DNA from: Nipponacmea schrenckii
Taxonomy: Eukaryota > Mollusca > Gastropoda > Lottiidae
Direction of reading: 5' to 3'
Length of the DNA stretch: 64,000 bases
NCBI GenBank assembly: GCA_030562195.1
Contig: CM060199.1
Location: forward strand, 16,636,338 to 16,700,337
In this document: piece by piece, positions 12,331-26,400 of the stretch
Layout of the letters: the number at the start of each line of letters is the position of its first letter
Position numbering within the stretch: position 1 is the first letter of the stretch
Notes under the pieces: generated by a model
Seen by the model: the letters and a program-made list of their open reading frames with translations, nothing else
What the model was told of the DNA's origin: nothing
Databases searched by the model: none
Program-made: the position numbers and the translations under genes

Positions 12331-14424
12331 AATTCGGATATTAGGTTATGTTAATGGTACGTCAATTCAATTAGTAACAATTTACACCTCGTGTATTCAA
12401 AACGGACTAGTTCAACTTTTCGAGCTAGACCAGCGTCAGTTATTTCAAGCAGTCCTATGGATACAGAAAGTCATTTGTGTTTTAAAAGACAAAAACTAGA
12501 AGACTTATAGGTCTTGTCACGAGTAATTTGTTTCGAAATCGCATTACAGATTAATTTAATACCCTGTTCATCACTTGAGGTCACCAAAATTAAAATTACT
12601 TAAATATGTTTCATATCTTCTGTAAAAAAAAATCACAACAGACAGGACAGAATACCAATATGCCAAAAGAAAAAGAGACGCATCCCGACTTCGATTGTAA
12701 TATTGTCTAATTTTGTAAACATGCTTTTAATATTAATATGTCCAAACATCGATGTAAGCATGTCGAATACAATATAAATACTCATAATTTTGAGCTTGAA
12801 GGTCGTTTACTTAAGAATCTTTGTAGTGCTACAAAAGTGATCCATATTTTTCAAATGTGGGCAATATTTAGGCGTCAACTGAAATGTCTCACAAACCGCT
12901 AATAAATCATTTGCAGTAATACGTGGAGAAAGGGTTACAGAATTTAATAGCCACATAAAAAATAGTTTTATGGGTAAAGTAATTTGAAAACATCGCCTCT
13001 GTCAAACATTTTTTCATGTTACATCTGTATAAAAAATAAGAATTCATTATATTATCGTGTTTTACTTCCACAGAATTGCCGATGAAAATTGTTAGCTAAC
13101 CTTTACACATAGTTTTCTCCTGTTCGACTATCTCAATTTTTTGGATTTAAATCAAAGTATTTTGCTCCTTTCCTCTATCGAACATCTAAAGAATTCTGCT
13201 ATTGGAATTCAGCAAAGTCGAAAAAAGAAAGCATCTGTAATTTCTGCATTGTGGGAATTTTAGGGTCAGAACTGAGATCTGATGAGTTAAGGTACATGGC
13301 CGTGTTTGATTCTCTAAATTTCTTAAATTCAAATAGTGATAGCACATACACCAAATTAAGTAATTTTCGTAAAATGGAGCAGAATTTACTGGTGCTCGGT
13401 AACAATCGCACTATAAACCAAGAATTTAAGATCAAATTGTGGTGTTTGTGGTTAGCCCCGAGGTAACTAAGATAAAAATAGAATGAATGCTATTGATCAT
13501 AGGTAAAGGTGGACCGACTTCACATGTATATTCAAGTCCATAGCCATTAATAACATCAATCTTTTGTTTACGAAAATAAACTTCTAAAGGTCTTATTACG
13601 GAGTCCATAGCACGAATAGTCTTTGTATTAAAGAATATAAGCATGAGCACTATTGTTATGGCTTTATCTTATTATATTTGGTCTGAGCCAACCGATTTCC
13701 ACTTGACCATATTATGTTCTACCTACGTAAGATTCGGTAATTCTACAGAGTCTATGTTCCACAATATTATCCCCGAAATGTTCAAAACATAGTATATATT
13801 TTGAATGAAACAGAGCATTTGAGCATTTAGGATGAACATTGAATGCTGATAATATATATGTCATAGTATCTTGTAAAATCAAGATCACTTGAGGAGTGCA
13901 CCTCGCACGAAACTTGGACTCTGATGTAGGAAATCATTCAATTATGCGCATTCGAGTTCAAAACGTAATCGTAATAAAACATCAATGGCATATTTTAAAT
14001 GCCAAGACTGAGCTCGACTTAACGGTTCTGTGCGACAAATTTTGATTACAAAAATTTAAAAGATCCGACCCCTGTTTTTATAGCATAAATTTCATAAAAC
14101 TGACAACCCCCTAGCTAAAGCTTTCCATTGTTTGACTATTAGAAAAGTAAACCACATTGTCTGTAGTTCATTGACATTTTGACAAGAGGACAGATGGCTT
14201 TGCCCTATCTACCTAGTAAGCATGATTTAGTGTGAATGAAACCGTATTAAAAATGACATTCTAGTCATTCAGAGAGTACTATACTATCACTATAAATTCT
14301 CCATAAATTATAACAAATATATGTCTATATCTATTTATAATTTGTTGAACTTCGTGTTTGATTTTGATTTATTGGACATTTTTTCTGTTTCCGACAATAT
14401 ACTTGGTATAAGTATAATATAAGT
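12331..14424. other. intergenic, no gene recognised
   Basis: AT-rich sequence. Short overlapping open frames at 13.2-13.65 kb on both strands show no domain, splice signals or match to the neighbouring gene families. Confidence 0.5.
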
Positions 14425-15390
14425 ATAAGAATTTCTTGTATATACTTAAACTTGTATGTTCCTGATTTAATAACAACGCAATCACAAGAGCACAATAAAG
14501 AACCCCAAAATGAAATCAGTATCTCTTGTATGTACTTAAAGCTGTATGTTCCTGATTTAATAACAATGCAATCAATATAGCACAATAAAGACCCCCCCAA
14601 GATGAAGTGAGTATTTCTTGTATGTACTTATAAAGTTGTATGTTCCTGATTTAATAACAACGCAATCACTAGAGCACAATAACGACCCCCAAAATGAAGT
14701 CAGTATCTCTTGTATGTACTTAAAGCTGTATGTACCTGATTTAATAACAATGCAATCACTAGAGCACAATAAAGACCCCCCAAAATGAAGTCAGTATTTC
14801 TTGTATGTACTTTTAAAGTTGTATGTTCCTGATTTAAGAATTTCTTGTATATACTTAAACTTGTATGTTCCTGATTTAATAACAACGCAATCACAAGAGC
14901 ACAATAACGACCCCCAAAATGAAGTCAGTATCTCTTGTATGCACTTAAAGCTGTATGTACCTGATTTAATAACAATGCAATCACTAGAACACAATAAAGA
15001 CCCCCAAGATGAAGTCAGTATTTCTTGTATGTACTTAAACTTGTATGTTCCTGATTAATAACAATGCAGTCACTAGAGCACAATAAAGACCCCCAAGATG
15101 AAGTCAGTATTTCTTGTATGTACTTAAACTTGTATGTTCCTGATTAATAACAATGCAATCACTAGAGCACAATAAGACCCCCAAGATGAAGTCAGTATTT
15201 CTTGTATGTACTTAAACTTGTATGTTCCTGATTAATAACAATGCAATCACTAGACCACAATAAGACCCCCAAGATGAAGTCAGTAATTCGTGTATGTAGT
15301 TAAACTTGTATGTTCCTGATTAATAACAATGTAACCACTAGAGCACAATAAAGACCTCCAAAATGTAGTCAGTATTTCTTTTTTATACTT
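14425..15390. repeat. about 88-bp satellite array, about 11 copies
   Basis: The unit includes TTCTTGTATGTACTTAAACT, TGTATGTTCCTGAT, TAATAACAATGCAATCACTA and AGCACAATAAAGACCCCC. CAGTATTTCTTG recurs at 15105 and 15193, which gives 88 bp. The leftmost copies are slightly longer and one near 14830 is truncated. The right end decays into single diverged copies. Confidence 0.93.
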
Positions 15391-15524
15391 AGAAGTAGGA
15401 CGCAAAAATCTTAGAGCAGTATGTTTCTAATTTAATGACAATACACCCAATAAAAACAAAGTGAAATCACAGCTTCTACACAGCTTCTACCTTCTACCTT
15501 AGTGGAAATAAAGTTTTTATTTGA

Positions 15525-15760
15525 AACCTACATGAATAATCACCCAATTTTCACCTAGATGAAAACTATTTTCACCTAAATGAAAATCAAAGGTTTGAAA
15601 TAAAAACAACTGGCTTATCACCTAATTTTCACCTAGGTAAACACCAAGGTGAAAATTAAAGTTTTTGATTCAAAATAACAGGAATTATCACCTGATTTTC
15701 ACCTTGGAAATTGATTTTAAATGAAAAACCTATTAACAATTAAAGTTTTTAATTCAAAAT
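15525..15760. repeat. degenerate repeat built on TTTTCACCTAGGTGAAA-like palindromes
   Basis: Three or four imperfect units, each with one or more ATTTTCACCT or AGGTGAAAAT half-sites and a shared spacer such as TTAAAGTTTTTGATTCAAAA. The half-sites can pair with one another. The motif resembles the palindromes in the 66-bp array near 48 kb. Confidence 0.6.
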
Positions 15761-15929
15761 AAAAAAGTGAATTATGTCGTTTGTGAGCCATCGTAGATCT
15801 GTCCATCTACTATACGTGTACTTATGTATTATCCTTTAATCTTTTTTTTATATCATACATTTTATTAAACCCATAGATTTATCGGACAGTGCACTAATCA
15901 ATTTATTTATGTTTTTTAATTGTTAGATA

Positions 15930-16480
15930 GTGACACTGGCCTACTAATTTTCAATTTCATATAGTGACAATGACCACCGACATATAATTGTCGCTTAGTG
16001 ACAGTAGCCTACTGATTTACATTTGTCAGTTAATGACATTGTCAGGTAGTGAAAATGAGCTACTGAATTACATTTGTCAGCTGGTGACAAAGGACACCGA
16101 TATATAATTGTCACATAGTGATATTTGTCAGCTTGTGACGATGGCCACACACATAATATATATATTTTTCAGATTTCCACACCGGCCTACTTATTCACAG
16201 TTGCTAGCTAGTGACAATGACCACATTTATATGTAATTTTCAGATAGTGTCACTGGTCTACTGATCTTTATTTGTCAGCTAGTGGCAATGACCACCGATT
16301 TGTAATAGTCAGATAGTGACAATCACCACCGATCGTTATTGTCAGATTTTGTCAATAGCCCTCTGATTTACATTTGTTAGCTAGTGAAAATGACCTACTA
16401 TACTAAATTATAATCGCCTGCCAGTGACAATGACCTACTGATTTATAATCATCAGCAAGTGACACTGAGACTAATCTATT
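15930..16480. repeat. degenerate GTCAGNTAGTGACAATGACC satellite
   Basis: More than ten diverged copies of TTGTCAG(A/C)TAGTGACAATG followed by GACCACCGAT or GGCCTACTGATTTA, spaced about 40-60 bp. Two flavours of unit (CCACCGA and CCTACTGA) alternate irregularly. This is an old, decaying array. Confidence 0.75.
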
Positions 16481-16821
16481 TATTTACATTTAGCCAGCAA
16501 TTCACTAATTAGACTAAAATAATGACAAGGACTTATGTGAATTCTAATTTGCATAATTTTTCTCATAATATCAATTGGCTATAATCAAACTTCAAATGTT
16601 CATACAACAAACAGTAGCTAACACATGCTGCCACATGTTAGATGTGTTGATTTTGTGAAGTGACAGATGATGTGAAAGTGAAGTACATGTACATTTAAAT
16701 TACGGGTGTGTCCCCGACATGTCGCTATGCTGTCAACATGCAGGCGTTTAACATAAACATAAACATAACAAGCCCATGTTTAAAAATATACATTTTGAAG
16801 TATTTTTTTTACATAATATGA

Positions 16822-16940
16822 CCAATGGTCATGTTCCCAATTATTGGTTATGTTTCCAATTCTTGATCATGTTCTCAATTCGTGATCATGTTCCCAATTC
16901 ATGATCATGTTTCAAATTCTAGATTGTGTTTCCAATGTTT
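16822..16940. repeat. short tandem repeat, about five 20-21-bp copies
   Basis: Repeats of TGATCATGTTCCCAATT with single-base variants (CATGTTCTCAATTCG, CATGTTTCAAATTCT). Each unit contains the palindrome TGATCA. Confidence 0.8.
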
Positions 16941-18479
16941 GGTAAACAAAATGTTTACTGTTCCAGAAGGGTGCTTGTCAACAATCACCATGTCGTAACG
17001 TTTAAATTAAGTATTTGGAATTTTAGATGCAGACAGGATCGTACATGTTACTAAAGGGAAGAACAAAGCTATCATCATTAGACTTTAGGAAGTGAGGGTT
17101 CAGAACCAGATGAGTTTTCAATACAATCATATCAATGTTAAAATTAAATTTGCATGATTGACAACGCCAGTCGAAGGCGTTCTTGGAACAGAGGGTTCTT
17201 TAGAAAGCTAGTGATTTACAATACCATATGCAAAATGACATCGGGTGTTCTGGATTAGTGGGAATATTTTAGATCGTTGATGGCACTCGTCATAGATTAT
17301 CTAATCAGTTTCGTCATCTCGTCTTATTATTAAAGTTATAAATACTGCTAGTGTATTGTATGGGTAAGCAGATTTGGTGGGGTTTGCATGCTAGCCATGC
17401 GGTTTATCTAATCTAATGGATCAGCGCTAGGCCTCTTCTCTTTCGATTTCCAACGGTCGGGTGATCTTTAACGTTTTTTGATCCATCTGAGCGACAATAC
17501 TACTAATGGTGAGTCGAACACACCAGAAAGAATATCACAATTTTGTGTACAACAGTTCACTGTGACGTAGTCTTTATTTATTGCCGTTATAAAAAGAAAC
17601 GTATAAATAGAAGAAGTTGGTTTTTACTAGTGACATAACGAAAATAAAGATGACAAGACCAACTATAGAACATGAAATTGTCATGTAGAAACATGAATGA
17701 ATTGTATCAGATCTTTATCACAGCGACACAACCTTCGGTTTTGCACTAAGATCAACAACTTATCTTATACAGCATAAATGTATTACATCTCAGCTTTGTC
17801 AACTACTTTAGTGATTAGGTTATGTGATGATCTTCTTACGATTGTCTTTGAGAACACCTCATCTTATTATCAGATAGTCCACATTACTAAAAATCTTATA
17901 ATAATATCGCTCATAATCATTTTATTTATTTTAAGTATGTACTGACGATTGGTTAACACGACTCTCCCAGTATTTGGGACGCAACGAAAAATGACAGAAT
18001 TACGTCGCAAATTCTGGACAGAAAAAAAGATCTTCATTGATGACAAGTTTCAAAAGGTGTTTTGTTTATTGACCTATTATTCTAATATTTGTTGATCTGA
18101 TACTCGTGCAAATTGAAAATATTTTTTACTTAATTTGCATATATGTCAATCACATTGTGGGTGTGTGCTAGGAACAAAATTACGATGCATATATCATTTT
18201 TTAAATGATAAGTTTATTTTTCTTTTTTTTCTTGAATAAAATTCAATTTAAATACATTGTCGAATCGTGTATTGTCAATCATATTAAAACCTACGTAATT
18301 TAGGCATAAACAAGCGGGTATAACATTCTTAGACGCATTAATTGTTAATCAGTTTTAAGGGAGACATATATCATTTAAGTTATTGGGTTCCGTAATAAAC
18401 GCTACGACATACAGTAGTATGCCCCGGAAGAAAGTTATATAATTTGCTTTAGGAAAAATACCGGGATGCGAATGATGGA
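16941..18479. other. intergenic, no gene recognised
   Basis: I see no coding, RNA or clear repeat signal here beyond general AT-richness. Confidence 0.45.
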
Positions 18480-19860
18480 AAGCCTTCTTTGATTCGTAAC
18501 TCTACTGGGGTTATGTCTCATTTAGACCTTACTATCGCAGCATCATATATAGCTTCAAACTGCGATTGGTGGTTCAGTTCGACCAAGACTTTGGATATTG
18601 ACCATCTATTAGTATATATCACTTACAAGTGCCAAATAACAAGTGGAGAATCCTTTGGTAAACCGAAATGTCGAATCGCAAAAGCAGACTGGATAAATTT
18701 ACTGCAAACTGCTCGTAGTGGAACGCAGAAGATATAAAGAAAGAAAGTTAATGTGTACTCCAAAAATGTCACCATGGTCCTCATGGGGGCAGCCAAAGAC
18801 GCTATCTCAAAACCACTGGAAAAATCAAGGCTTGTCATAAGGCCTGGTGGTCGGACGCCTTTCATAACGCAATAAAGCTAACAACGGCACTAAATGTACC
18901 CACAAAATCCCCGTAATAACCTATGTGGAGACAGTAGGAGAGAGGGACAAACAGAAGGTAAACCTAATGGCTGAGAGCTTTGCTGACGCGAGTAGTGACA
19001 AACATTAATCGCAAAAAAACCTTCGCAGTGGACCATCTAATGAACTTCAGAAAGCTCTCTCGTCTAAAAAAGACAATGCAGCTGTGGAGAATGAAGTAAA
19101 GTACTCGATACTTCTAGATTTCTTCAACGAATCTTGAATGGCCACATACCGACTGAATGGAAGTCGGCATCCATAATACCTACCTATCCTTAGGACAGAG
19201 ATCCGCTATAACGGAATCCTATAGACTTGTAAGCCTGACATCCACGTTATGCAAAATCCTCGAAACGATATTAACAAATCGTCTTCGATGTTACTGAGAA
19301 AGTAATTATCTTCTAGACAAGAATCAAAATAAAAAAGCTGAGATCAACGGCGAATCACATAGTTAAGCTACAACACACAATGTCTAAGACATTGAACAGT
19401 GCTGGGTTCCCCTGTGCGGTGTCGACCTAACGAAAGCTTTCGATCCTGTCTAAACAGATGGGGTACAAGCTACGCCAACTAGGAATAGGTGGTCGCATGC
19501 ACACCTTGATAGCAAACTTTCTTGCAAAAGTGCAAAAGGAGAATTCAGTTTGGACAAAGGCATGCCCCAATGCTCGGTTATTAGGCCACCTTGTTTAGCG
19601 TGTAATGGTCACTGATATTTGTAGCCCTAAATACCTGTCAAATAAATGTCAGATCGCGATGTTTGCTGAAAACAGCACTTTTTGGAAAACGGTATTCTGT
19701 ATACGAACCTCAAAACGCGGATTCAAACAAGTTTTGATCGTTTTGCAAGGTGGGCAAATGACTGGGGATTCAGAATATCCAAACCCTCAGATGATCAATT
19801 TGCGATTAGTCTGGGTTACCTTCGATAAAAACTCGCATGGTACTACATAAATGGTATCAT
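18480..19860 (+). pseudogene. decayed non-LTR retrotransposon (endonuclease and reverse transcriptase)
   Basis: Conceptual translation across several frames shows a broken LINE ORF2. At about 18489-18620 it gives SHLDLTIAASYIAS then DIDHLLVYI, like the SDHxP end of an apurinic-type endonuclease. At about 19130-19290 it gives TEWKSASIIP and SLTSTLCKILETILTNRL, a reverse transcriptase block. A TKAFD-like motif lies near 19430 and KGMPQCSVI near 19555. At about 19660, FAENSTFW stands where an active element has F/YADD. In-frame stops and frameshifts separate these blocks, so the copy is inactive. The arrangement fits the Jockey/CR1 side of the LINEs. It is a different element from the L2-like tail at 11.9 kb. 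Confidence 0.75.
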
Positions 19861-22045
19861 TTCATCTAAATGCCAGATAGACTAGTTAAAATTAAATTAA
19901 CAACTGAATGAAAATCACTTTGAAAACGTCATTTGGAAACTGCTTTTGCATCAGAGTTACTTTTTCTGCTTAACCTCAATGTTTTTAATCATTGTGCCAT
20001 AACCCTGCCATAAAACAGCAACCTCACTTATTTAAATAAAATTTATACCTGGGAGGACAACTATGAATTCCGCTGTCAAATAGCTATTTGGGTGTGCATA
20101 TTCTGTCTATTATGATGTCATTTGCATAATTGACACAGATTATTAGAGTGCAGTTTTATGGTCGTATTTACCATTTACTTACGTGGTAAGTGTTCAAGGC
20201 TAATTATTTGCACGAAGTATTTCATTTTCAGAATTTAAGCTCTTTTGCTCTATTATATTTTTGTTGTTTTTTATTTATCTGTTTTACATTAAGTGAAGGT
20301 GCCAACCTCTTGAGACTGAAGGTTACAATTAGTATAGGGCGACAACTCACGAGTTTGAGAATCAAAATTCAGCAGTTCTGTGAGGGTGCGTAAACACAAG
20401 CCTCTCAAGGAGCATCTGCGAGGGGGTGTTAGTTCTTACGCATAATTATCTCAATGTTTAATTTCACTTTGAAATTTAAAAGGATAATTATTGACGCCTG
20501 CGGTGCCTGTATCGTTATATATAACGATTATGCAGAATGGTCTATCCTATACTTTAAAGTTACAATTAATTTTTTCTGAACACACATCGCATATCAACTC
20601 CATGTGTACGTGATTAGCCGTTAGCTAATCCGGGTTGCGTGAAGAATTTTATGTACGCAATTCGGATAGGGGATAAATAAATTTGTTTTAACTAAAAATA
20701 GGAGCATTTTTACGCTTACGGATACGTACTTCTCAACAAATTTGTTCTTTTCAGCAACGCTATATTCTCCGACATGAAAAATGTTGCATGTACAACCGTA
20801 AAGACATCAGTAAGGATTTATAGGGTAAAATGGGTAAGGGGATCATGAAAGGAGTAATAGTCCGTGGGGTACGCTAACAGATATGTACTGCGACTGGAGA
20901 AGTTTGTTCAACATAGGGGTAAGCTTATGCGATCCTTTGGTACCGTAATGCATACAATTTGTGGAAATTGTGATATAAGTTGTTCTTTTGAGTCTGGCTT
21001 TTATTTTATTCGACTTTAAAAGATTGCATGAGCAACCTTAAAGGCAATCTTAATTATGCTTTATATGGGAAGAGTAATGCGATTGATCAAGGATCCTGAG
21101 TAATAGAATGAAAAACGGTTAAAACCTTTGGACTATGTTCGATAGAAACAAATACCAAATGGGATAATGTATTCAAAATAATGCCTTTAACCTGCTTTAA
21201 TGTAAGAAAATCTTTAAACGTTAAGTAAATGTAAATCTGTAGATTATAGGAATCGATTTAATGCCACCATACCGCGGGTAACAGATTGACGTATAAAAAC
21301 CGTAATCCGTATAATTTATATATTCATTTCTTGGCTTTTATTTTCATTATTCCTCAATTAATATTATCTACGTTTCTGTCAAAGCTCTTTGGAAAGCGAC
21401 TTCAGCTTTTGACATAGTTCAAAACACGTGCTTACATGTATCTAAATACAAAGATATTGAAATTGCACTTATTTCGACAAGGATGGACAGAGATTCTGCC
21501 TTTGATGGCATTTAAATGCCATATATTCTGTTCAAGGAGCTCTTTAATAACAGACAATAAAACCTCAGATTGTAAACGTATTCAACGTATATACATTTAT
21601 AGATTATCTTTTGATGACCGACATCTGACTCATCTTTAATGTATAAAAGCCAGGAAAGAGTCAAAAGGTTTCGGATTAATTCTATCATGGATTCTGCATC
21701 ATTCGAATGATTCACTTAAGTTATAACCCTCCCATGTTTTATCGAATTTGATTTATGTAAGATTGATATTTTCAAAAGATAACTGCAAAAAGGTAAGAAA
21801 GTCTATGGACCAATTTTTATTCTATTTTATTTTAATTTGAAATTATGTAATGAAGGACTTGCTTTCTAATGAATCGTTGATGATTATGTAATAAATATCA
21901 TGATCAACATTTTTGGGTTAGTATTTTAATTAAGTCACACTATAATACCATCATTCGTAGATAAAAACATTTGATGATAAAATTAAATAAACCTGTCGAA
22001 TAGTCTGTAATTAGATATTGACATTCTAAAAGTGACCCAATAAAT
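19861..22045. other. intergenic, no gene recognised
   Basis: AT-rich sequence with no convincing exon, RNA gene or transposon ends. Two stretches near 20.74-20.87 and 20.97-21.10 kb look weakly alike (TTGTTCTTTT then a shared ATGAAAGGAG/GAGTAATGCG style), which may be a very old duplication. Confidence 0.4.
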
Positions 22046-22049
22046 TAAT

Positions 22050-22790
22050 TTACCATGTTTATTTTCGGTTTACATATTACACCAATTTGCATGATTATTT
22101 TCGGTTAACATATTACACCAATTTGCATGGTTATTTACGGTTTACATATTACACCAATTTGCATGGTTATTTTCGGTTCACATATTACATCAGTTACCCT
22201 GGTTATTTTCTATTTACATATTGCAATAATTACCCTGGTTATTTTTGGTTTACATATTACATAATTACCCTGGTTATTTTCTGTTTACATATTACATTAA
22301 TTACCCTGGTTGTTTTCTGTTTACATATTACATAATTACCCTGGTTATTTTCTGTTTACATATTACATTAATTACCCTGGTTGTTTTCTGTTTACATATT
22401 ACACCGATTACCCTGGTTATTTTCGTTCTACATTTTAAATCAATTACCCTGGTTGTTTTCTGTTTACATAATACACCAATTACCCTGGTTGTTTTCTGTT
22501 CACATATTACACCAATTACCCTCGTTATTTTCGATTTACATATTACACCTATTACCCTCGTTATTTTCTGTTTATATATTACACCAATTACCCTGGTTGT
22601 TTTCTGTTTACATCGATTACCCTAGTTATTTTCGTTTTACATATTACACCTATTACCCTAGCTTTTTTTCTGTTTACATATTACACCAATTACCCTGGTT
22701 GTTTTCTGTTTATATATAACACCAATTACCCTGGTTGTTTTCTTCTGTTTAGATATTACACCAATTTGCAAGGTTTATTTTCGGTTAACA
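22050..22790. repeat. 36-bp minisatellite, about 20 copies
   Basis: The unit contains TTACCCTGGTTGTTTTCTGT and TTACATATTACACCAA, total 36 bp. The outer copies carry TTTGCATGGTTATTTTCGG instead of TTACCCTGG, giving an edge-to-centre gradient of variants. The period is a multiple of three, so two plus-strand frames stay open for over 100 codons and spell a 12-residue repeat (around WLFSVYILHQLP). I treat these as repeat artefacts. The array ends about 0.6 kb upstream of EGF-ZP gene 2. Confidence 0.95.
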
Positions 22791-23414
22791 TATTACATCA
22801 AATATCAATTTCTTACACAAATTACTCGGATTTGTCAATTTCGCCATAACTATTATAATCAGTTTAGAAATTCAAATAACAAGATAATATAGTGATTATT
22901 TTGTCGTCATTTAAGGTAGTAAAACTAAATGAATGAATATATTAAAAATTCTAGTATATATGAGAACGTTCGAAATATCTTGCAAATCCATCAGGCGACT
23001 TTGAAGGTACGGAATTCAAACACAACGTTTTAGTTCCAAAGCAGTCCATACTTTTCCTCTTTTACCAGTTCAGGAAGGATCAAACAATTAGATTGATCAA
23101 ATTAGCAGAGTATTGATTTTTGATAAGGGGTTGGTTTCTAGATACAAACGTCTATTTCAATAGTGGATTGGAACTTTAATTGTGAACAATCTTTAAAATG
23201 GAAGCATATTTGTGCAATGTATAATAGTGTGTCTTAGGCTTATTATTTTCAGTGTATGGATTCACGAAAATCGCATGAATAATGTTATAAACAAATTTGT
23301 CAGTAGAAAGGCTCTTAATGACAATACGATTTTTTTTTCATTTTTCGAGATGATCGGAAACTGTCAATTCTTCCATTTCTTCCATTTTTCAGTTTGTACT
23401 ACCAATATTACAGT

Positions 23415-26400
23415 ATGTACAAGTGGTACTATTTAGTTCTTTTCTGTGTCGTATATACCATCGGTAAGTAGTAATTATAAATAATACTTTTATACAAACA
23501 TAATATTTAATTCTACACTTGTATAAAAATGTGGCTAAACAATCGGCAAACACTTTATTCTCTATTTCATTTTAGGGTCCAGGGCCCAGTTTTAGTCTTT
23601 AAAAAAAAATCGTTGACTTAAATCTTTTATTGATTATAGAAAAAGAGGCATCCGGTATTTAATCCAGAGAAGCCTCATGAACAAGTTCAGATGGTTATGG
23701 AATTATCCACGAGTTCTCATACATGCCGACTCTGCTAAGCATACTGCCCTCTTAATAGTTCTTTTTGTTCGTCATATGTAGTTATTGTGATATTAGCAGT
23801 GGGAAAGATTTATTCTCGCACCTAATCGTCCTTTATTCCTTTAATTCGAGTAGTTTATCTCCGCTGTATGTATTTTAAAAATCCCCCATCGCCCAATTAC
23901 GCACAATACAATTTTATGAATATTGTTCTTTCTAGGCACAACATATGGTGATTTTATTTGTCTAAGAACTGGGGTAGGATGTGGGGAAGATGGTAATAAA
24001 TGTGAAGCAAATGGAACGTGTACATGTACTACTGGGTCTGCAGGATATGATTGTGGTTTAAATGAAGGTAAATTATCTTAACAAACTAACAAAACATATC
24101 ACAAAACACAATAAAGTCTCCAAAATGCAGTTTTGACCGTAGCTCTACTGGAAAAAAGGGTACAATTATTAAATTAATGCCCATGTTTGATCCCTCGATA
24201 TTATAATCGACCTAACTGTTGGTCCTTAGTATTATACCAGTATCCTTTTGATCACAATTTTTTATGCCTAGGATTTTTTTTTCTTTTTCATCTAACGTTG
24301 GTGTCAATCATCTACCCGTTCTTTTTTACATTACTTTTTATTCAGCACTGATAAAATATTTCTTCCACAGGCACTTTATCAGATGAATGTTCTGAAAGTT
24401 GCTTAAATGGGGGATATTGTTTTAAGAAGGACACAACAGTAGGTTGTTACTGTACCGCCGATTATTATGGTCAAATTTGTCAATTCAAAAGAGGTAATGT
24501 AAAAGTATTACTGCAATTTCAATGTTAAAAGATTTCTTATATGTTTAATCAAACTTACTAGTACGTTTGTTGAGTGAAAAGCAAAGATCGGCTGCGCCTC
24601 GTACAAATAAAATTCCCATTAACGTAGTTCAGTATGTCACTACAACAAACGATGTGATCCAACTTTATAAGCTCAAGCGCAAGGATAGAGAATATTGGAC
24701 ATAAAGTGCAGGCATGACATGGTTTCTGTAGCATCCTAATCCCTGTTTCAGTGTCCGTGAAATGCAATGAAAGTGGAATGGTTGTAAATGTCAATCCCCA
24801 TGGAACCTTCCAAGGAAATATATTCGTGTTTGGGTACCAAAATAATATATCTTGCAATATGGTGAACGTCCCCGAGAATACAGTACAGGATGTTAATGCT
24901 GATTGGAAAGGCCTTGCACAATATCTTCCTTACAACAATTCATGTGGAGATGCACAAATATCTGTAAATGTGAGTATCGGCAGACATTTAATCATAAACT
25001 ATATTAGAAAGGATTAATAGAGGTCGAGAGTAGATATGGCCGCATTCGGCTTCCAATGGGTACATTTACCAGTTAGGCCTTCCTGATGCCAGGTGCCAGG
25101 TAAAACGTGCGGTTAAGCTACTTGAGACAGTAATAGTTATAACTTAAAATTTAGACAATAGGGGATAATTTATTCCTACACTTACTTCACGTGGTGGTTC
25201 TGACCATCTTGTCATCTTGTATAATTGACAAAATATTGTGTTCAACAATTGCAAATTGTTCTATGAAATATTCAATTTTCTATGATAGAACGGTTGTAAG
25301 TGTATAACGAGTTGAATTATTACAAAATATTAAAACATTTGGTCGACGTTATTACTCCTCCACTCTACTTCTCAAATCTGACCTTAGTTTTATCTGCATT
25401 TCGTTATACTTTTAAAAGTACCATAAACATTTATCTTGTAAGGAGACCATGGCAGTTTATGAATTTAAGATAGTAACAGTATACAATAAGAAATTGGTAA
25501 CAAATCTAGACGAATTGATAACGGTTAAATGTTTCATACAAACTGGTGGCGAGATTGCTATTTCTAGCGATGTCGAATTGAGCAATTATGGAAGGTAGGC
25601 TTGTTTCAAAATATCCTTTTGTCAAATTCATCTAAATGGTTAATAATACACGTATATGTTATGTCGTAACCTATGCCTTATTCATATTATCTATCCAGTG
25701 TTACTATAGTGCTATAGCACTGATATTTCCAATCGTTCGCACCTTATTTTGGGGATTTTGAAATAAGAACAGATAACACAAATATGCATTTAAGATAGGG
25801 AATACGGTTTATTCCATTTAAAGACAAATCTGACATATATTTTACGCCACCTTCAGATTCGGATCTATTACAAAGTAACATTATTATTCTTATTTTTTAT
25901 TATATTTTTTTGTCAGCGATCTGAAGTCGACAGAGTCTGTAGAAGAAACCTTTAGTCCCATTGAATTCAAATTGCTCTCCAATAATACAGAGAAGAAAAG
26001 TGTAAAACTAGGAGAAGTTGTCTCCCTTCAATTTCAGTTGTCTACACAAAGTGGTAATGTTTCTTTTTTCACAATTTTGTGGAAACACAAAAGACAAAGA
26101 CAGATGTTATGTCGTAGTAGTAGTATTCAGTAGTTTCCAAATTTCATGGATTCTTAAAGGAATATTTCCTTTTAGACTGAGCATACAAGTTCAATGAATA
26201 AAAATATGTATCGTATAACTTTGACACAGGGTAAATGCACTGATTTTATTTGGCCAAGTTTAAAAATGTCAGTGGTTGATTAATTCCAAAATACGAATTG
26301 TACACTATACACAAAACTGCAATAAACCACATGATTGATTTGTTTCAGATCTGAAAGCTATTAGATTAGATAGCTGTGTTGCTGAAACCAACGAAGGCGG

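Noticed and set aside
22087..22719. Overlapping 82-126-codon frames resembling a leucine/tyrosine-rich membrane protein
   Set aside because: They are three readings of the same 36-bp minisatellite.
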